Below are positions 59,401 to 64,000 of a stretch of 64,000 nucleotides of DNA, in pieces. Source of the DNA: Protonemura montana. Its lineage: Eukaryota; Arthropoda; Insecta; Plecoptera; Nemouridae. The notes below the pieces were generated by a model. That model saw nothing but the letters and a program-made list of their open reading frames with translations. It was not told the origin of the DNA and did not search any database. Where the stretch lies: positions 1 to 64,000 of the forward strand of contig CANOQG010000004.1 in assembly GCA_947568835.1 (NCBI GenBank). The letters are read 5' to 3'. Every line of letters begins with the position of its first letter. Position 1 is the first letter of the stretch. Made by a program: the position numbers and the translations under genes.

Positions 59401-62400
59401 ACTCTGCCATGCTAGCCAGACGCTCCAGACTTACTGCCACGCTAGCCAGAGGTTTCAGACACTCTGCTCGTCTAGCTAGACTCTCCAGACACTCTGCCTC
59501 GCTAGCTAGACTCTCCAGACACTCTGCCTTGCTACCCAGACCCTCCAGACACTCTGCCTCGCTAGCCAGGCGCTCCAGACTTGCTGCCTCGCTACCCAGA
59601 CGCTCCAGACTATCAGCCACGCTAGCCAGTGGCTCCAGATTATCTGCCACGCTAGCCAGAGGCTCCAGACACTCTGCCACGCTAGCTAGACGCTCCAGAC
59701 ACTCTGCCTCCCTAGCCAGACGCTCCAGGCACTCTGCCTCCCTAGCCAGAGGTTTCAGACACTCTGCTACGCTAGCTTAACGCTCCAGACTTTCTGCTAC
59801 GCTAGCCAGACGCTCAAGACACTATGCCACGCTAGCTTGACGCTCCAGACACTCTGCCTTGCTACCCAGACCCTCCAGACACTCTGCCTGCTACCCAGAC
59901 GCTCCAGACACTCTGCCTCGCTAGCCAGGCGCTCCAGACACTCAGCCACGCTAGCCAGACGCTCCAGACACTCTGATTCGCTACCCAGACGTTCAAGACA
60001 CTTTGCCTCGCTCCCCAGACGCTCCAGACACTCTGCCTCGTTAGCCAGGCGCTTCAGAAGCTCTGCCTCGCTAGCCAGGCGCTCCAGACACTCTGCCATG
60101 CTAGCCAGACGCTCCAGACTATCTGCTACGCTAGCCAGAGGCTCCAGACACTCTGCCACGCTAGATAGACGCTCTAGACACTCTGCCTTGCTAGCCAGAC
60201 GCTCCAGACACTCTGCCACGCTAGCCAGAGGCTCCAGACACTCTGCCACGCTAGCTAGACGAACCAGACACTCTGCCTTGCTACCCAGAATCTCCAGACA
60301 CTCTGCCACGCTAGCCAGTGGCTCCAGCCACTCTGCCACGCTAGCTAGACGCTCCAGGCACTGTGCCTCGCTTGCCAGCCGCTCCAGACACTCTACTACG
60401 CTAGCCAGACACTCCAGACACTCTACCACGCAAGCTAGACGCTCCAGACACTCTGCCTCGCTAGCCAGGCGCTTTAGACACTCTGGCTGGCTACCCAGAC
60501 GCTCCAGACACTCTGCCTCGCTAGCCAGCCTCTCCAGACACTCTACCACGCTAGCCAGACACTCCAGACACTCTACCACGCAAGCTAGACGCTCCAGGCA
60601 CTCTGCCTCGCTAGCCAGGCGTTCCAGACACTCTGGCTCGCTTCCATACGCTCCAGGAATTTCTGCCTCGCTAGCCAGTGGCTCCAGACTATCTGCCACG
60701 CTAGCCAGAGGCTGCAGACACTCTGCAATGCTAGCCAGACGATCCAGACACTCTGCCACGCTAGCCAGAGGCTGAAGACACTCTGCAATGCTAGCCACTC
60801 TGGCTGGCTACCCAGACGCTCCAGACACTCTGCCTCGCTAGCCAGCCTCTCCAGACACTCTACCACGCTAGCCAGACACTCCAGACACTCTACCACGCAA
60901 GCTAGACGCTCCAGGCACTCTGCCTCGCTAGCCAGGCGTTTCAGACACTCTGGCTCGCTTCCATACGCTCCAGGAATTTCTGCCTCGCTAGCCAGTGGCT
61001 CCAGACTATCTGCCACGCTAGCCAGAGGCTGCAGACACTCTGCCACGCTAGCTAGACGCTCCAGACACTCTGATTCGCTACTTAGACGCTCCAGACACCT
61101 TGCCTCGCTACCCAGACGCTCCAGACACTCTGCCTCGCTACCTAGACGCTTCAGACTATCTGCCACGCTAATCAGTGGCTCCAGACACTCTGCCACGCTA
61201 GCTAGACGCTCCAGGCACTCTGCCTCGCTACTTAGACGCTCCAGACACTGTGCCTCGCTAGCCAGGCACTCCAGACACTCTGATTCGCTACCCAGACGTT
61301 CCAGACACTTTGCCTCGCTACCCAGACGCTCCAGACTATTTGCCACGCTAGCCAGAGGCTCCAGACACTCTGCCACGCTAGCTAGACGCTCCAGACACTC
61401 TGCCTCGCTAGCCAGGCGCTCCAGACACTCTGCCTCGCTACCAAGACGCTCTAGACACTCTGCCTCGCTAGCCAGCCGCTTCAGACACTCTGCCATGCTA
61501 GCCAGACGCTCCAGACTTACTGCCACGCTAGCCAGAGGTTTCAGACACTCTGCTCGTCTAGCTAGACTCTCCAGACACTCTGCCTCGCTAGCTAGACTCT
61601 CCAGACACTCTGCCTTGCTACCCAGACCCTCCAGACACTCTGCCTCGCTAGCCAGGCGCTCCAGACACGCTGCCTCGCTACCCAGACGCTCCAGACTATC
61701 AGCCACGCTAGCCAGTGGCTCCAGATTATCTGCCACGCTAGCCAGAGGCTCCAGACACTCTGCCACGCTAGCTAGACGCTCCAGACACTCTGCCTCCCTA
61801 GCCAGACGCTCCAGACACTCTGCCTCCCTAGCCAGAGGTTTCAGACACTCTGCTACGCTAGCTTAACGCTCCAGACTTTCTGCTACGCTAGCCAGACGCT
61901 CAAGACACTATGCCACGCTAGCTTGACGCTCCAGACACTCTGCCTTGCTACCCAGACCCTCCAGACACTCTGCCTGCTACCCAGACGCTCCAGACACTCT
62001 GCCTCGCTAGCCAGGCGCTCCAGACACTCAGCCACGCTAGCCAGACGCTCCAGACACTCTGATTCGCTACCCAGACGTTCAAGACACTTTGCCTCGCTCC
62101 CCAGACGCTCCAGACACTCTGCCTCGTTAGCCAGGCGCTTCAGAAGCTCTGCCTCGCTAGCCAGGCGCTCCAGACACTCTGCCATGCTAGCCAGACGCTC
62201 CAGACTATCTGCTACGCTAGCCAGAGGCTCCAGACACTCTGCCAAACTAGATAGACGCTCTAGACACTCTGCCTTGCTAGCCAGACGCTCCAGACAATCT
62301 GCAACGCTAGCCAGAGGCTCCAGACACTCTGCCACGCTAGCTAGACGCTCCAGACACTCTGCCTTGCTACCCAGAATCTCCAGACACTCTGCCACGCTTG

Positions 62401-63650
62401 CCAGAGGCTCCAGACACTCTGCCACGCTAGCTAGACGAACCAGACACTCTGCCTTGCTACCCAGAATCTCCAGACACTCTGCCACGCTAGCCAGTGGCTC
62501 CAGCCACTCTGCCACGCTAGCTAGACGCTCCAGGCACTCTGCCTCGCTTGCCAGCCGCTCCAGACACTCTACTACGCTAGCCAGACACTCCAGACACTCT
62601 ACCACGCAAGCTAGACGCTCCAGACACTCTGCCTCGCTAGCCAGGCGCTTTAGACACTCTGGCTGGCTACCCAGACGCTCCAGACACTCTGCCTCGCTAG
62701 CCAGCCTCTCCAGACACTCTACCACGCTAGCCAGACACTCCAGACACTTTACCACGCAAGCTAGACGCTCCAGGCACTCTGCCTCGCTAGCCAGGCGTTC
62801 CAGACACTCTGATTCGCTACCCAGACGTTCAAGACACTTTGCCTCGCTCCCCAGACGCTCCAGACACTCTGCCTCGTTAGCCAGGCGCTTCAGAAGCTCT
62901 GCCTCGCTAGCCAGGCGCTCCAGACACTCTGCCATGCTAGCCAGACGCTCCAGACTATCTGCTACGCTAGCCAGAGGCTCCAGACACTCTGCCACGCTAG
63001 ATAGACGCTCTAGACACTCTGCCTTGCTAGCCAGACGCTCCAGACACTCTGCCACGCTAGCCAGAGGCTCCAGACACTCTGCCACGCTAGCTAGACGAAC
63101 CAGACACTCTGCCTTGCTACCCAGAATCTCCAGACACTCTGCCACGCTAGCCAGTGGCTCCAGCCACTCTGCCACGCTAGCTAGACGCTCCAGGCACTGT
63201 GCCTCGCTTGCCAGCCGCTCCAGACACTCTACTACGCTAGCCAGACACTCCAGACACTCTACCACGCAAGCTAGACGCTCCAGACACTCTGCCTCGCTAG
63301 CCAGGCGCTTTAGACACTCTGGCTGGCTACCCAGACGCTCCAGACACTCTGCCTCGCTAGCCAGCCTCTCCAGACACTCTACCACGCTAGCCAGACACTC
63401 CAGACACTCTACCACGCAAGCTAGACGCTCCAGGCACTCTGCCTCGCTAGCCAGGCGTTCCAGACACTCTGGCTCGCTTCCATACGCTCCAGGAATTTCT
63501 GCCTCGCTAGCCAGTGGCTCCAGACTATCTGCCACGCTAGCCAGAGGCTGCAGACACTCTGCAATGCTAGCCAGACGATCCAGACACTCTGCCACGCTAG
63601 CCAGAGGCTGAAGACACTCTGCAATGCTAGCCACTCTGGCTGGCTACCCA
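50396..63650. repeat. Higher-order repeat zone D (5,581-bp block containing a 2,086-bp block)
   Basis: Landmarks at 50396, 50542, 51262, 52170 and 53828 recur at 55977, 56123, 56843, 57751 and 59409, all offset by 5,581 bp. Within it a 2,086-bp block repeats (52170 to 54256; 57751 to 59837 to 61923). The second 2,086-bp block of the first copy lacks 90 bp (three units). The last visible block carries an extra stretch of about 750 bp. Truncated units such as CAATGCTAGCC joined to ACTCTGGCTGG (near 53130, 58710, 60796, 63632) mark block joints. Confidence 0.82.
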
Positions 63651-64000
63651 GACGCTCCAGACACTCTGCCTCGCTAGCCAGCCTCTCCAGACACTCTACC
63701 ACGCTAGCCAGACACTCCAGACACTCTACCACGCAAGCTAGACGCTCCAGGCACTCTGCCTCGCTAGCCAGGCGTTTCAGACACTCTGGCTCGCTTCCAT
63801 ACGCTCCAGGAATTTCTGCCTCGCTAGCCAGTGGCTCCAGACTATCTGCCACGCTAGCCAGAGGCTGCAGACACTCTGCCACGCTAGCTAGACGCTCCAG
63901 ACACTCTGATTCGCTACTTAGACGCTCCAGACACCTTGCCTCGCTACCCAGACGCTCCAGACACTCTGCCTCGCTACCTAGACGCTTCAGACTATCTGCC

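Larger units (their letters stand above)
21137..64000. repeat. 30-bp satellite array, about 1,430 units, running off the right edge
   Basis: The unit is CACTCTGCCTCGCTAGCC followed by AGACGCTCCAGA. Two units fill each 60 bases over long stretches. Most variation sits in three places: after CTCTG (CCTCG, CCACG, CCTTG, ATTCG, CAATG), after CGCTA (GCC, CCC, GCT, CTT, CCT, ATC) and before CTCCAGA (ACG, GCG, AGG, CCG, TGG). The flanking CTCCAGACACTCTG core hardly changes. Each unit holds two CCAGAC motifs, and many hold GCTAGC. Rare 28- or 29-bp units shift the register. No unrelated DNA interrupts the array over 42.9 kb. Four of six frames of the consensus have no stop, which explains the long open frames on both strands. 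Nothing like a promoter or intron is seen. Confidence 0.98.

Noticed and set aside
21137-64000. CRISPR-like direct repeat array
   Set aside because: Units are head to tail with no unique spacers, the context is eukaryotic transposons, and no cas genes are present.
21137-64000. Telomeric repeat (TTAGG type) or CENP-B box in the array
   Set aside because: Neither motif is seen in the unit or its common variants.

Overview
The window is repeat DNA from an animal genome, most likely an arthropod. The reasons are an env-bearing Ty3/Gypsy element of the errantivirus type, an insect-type Gypsy element with a tRNA-Trp primer site, and an I/Jockey-like non-LTR element carrying RNase H. I see no host single-copy gene, no tRNA or rRNA gene and nothing bacterial. 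The species cannot be named from the sequence.

The left third (1-21136) is a stack of nested transposons. The oldest layer is an env-bearing Gypsy element that enters the window already inside its reverse transcriptase. It is split by a complete Gypsy element (51-10489, two 204-bp LTRs that look identical, 4-bp target duplication AGGC). That Gypsy is itself split inside its integrase by a nearly complete I/Jockey-like element (3706-9870, 14-bp target duplication). The env-bearing element resumes at 10491 (rest of RT, RNase H, integrase). It is split again by a long-arm foldback element (12893-14952, candidate 3-bp duplication AGG) and then continues with the pol tail (to 15256) and an env-like gene (15720-17717). 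Each insertion leaves the interrupted reading frame in register across the target duplication.

From 17718 to 20526 the DNA is non-coding: an A/T-rich low-complexity tract, a diverged direct repeat, a 67-bp minisatellite and a possible LTR. At 20527-21136 lies a second, almost identical copy of 610 bp of the env-element integrase. It abuts directly the first unit of a huge satellite.

The right two thirds (21137-64000, continuing past the window) are one uninterrupted satellite array with a 30-bp unit, about 1,430 units. Units fall into variant types arranged in higher-order repeats of about 1,469/1,470 bp, 2,086 bp and 5,581 bp. A 29-bp marker unit shifts the register once per block. Because the period is ten codons and the consensus lacks stops in four of six frames, both strands show open frames up to 1,372 codons. 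I read these as a by-product of the repeat and not as genes, but the point is testable.

Working parts still recognisable: in the inner Gypsy, LTR promoter and poly(A) signal, tRNA-Trp primer site, gag, a canonical -1 slippery heptamer, PR-RT-RH-IN and polypurine tract; in the non-LTR element, a structured 5' UTR, ORF1 with zinc knuckles, ORF2 with EN-RT-RNase H (one frameshift) and a 3' hairpin.
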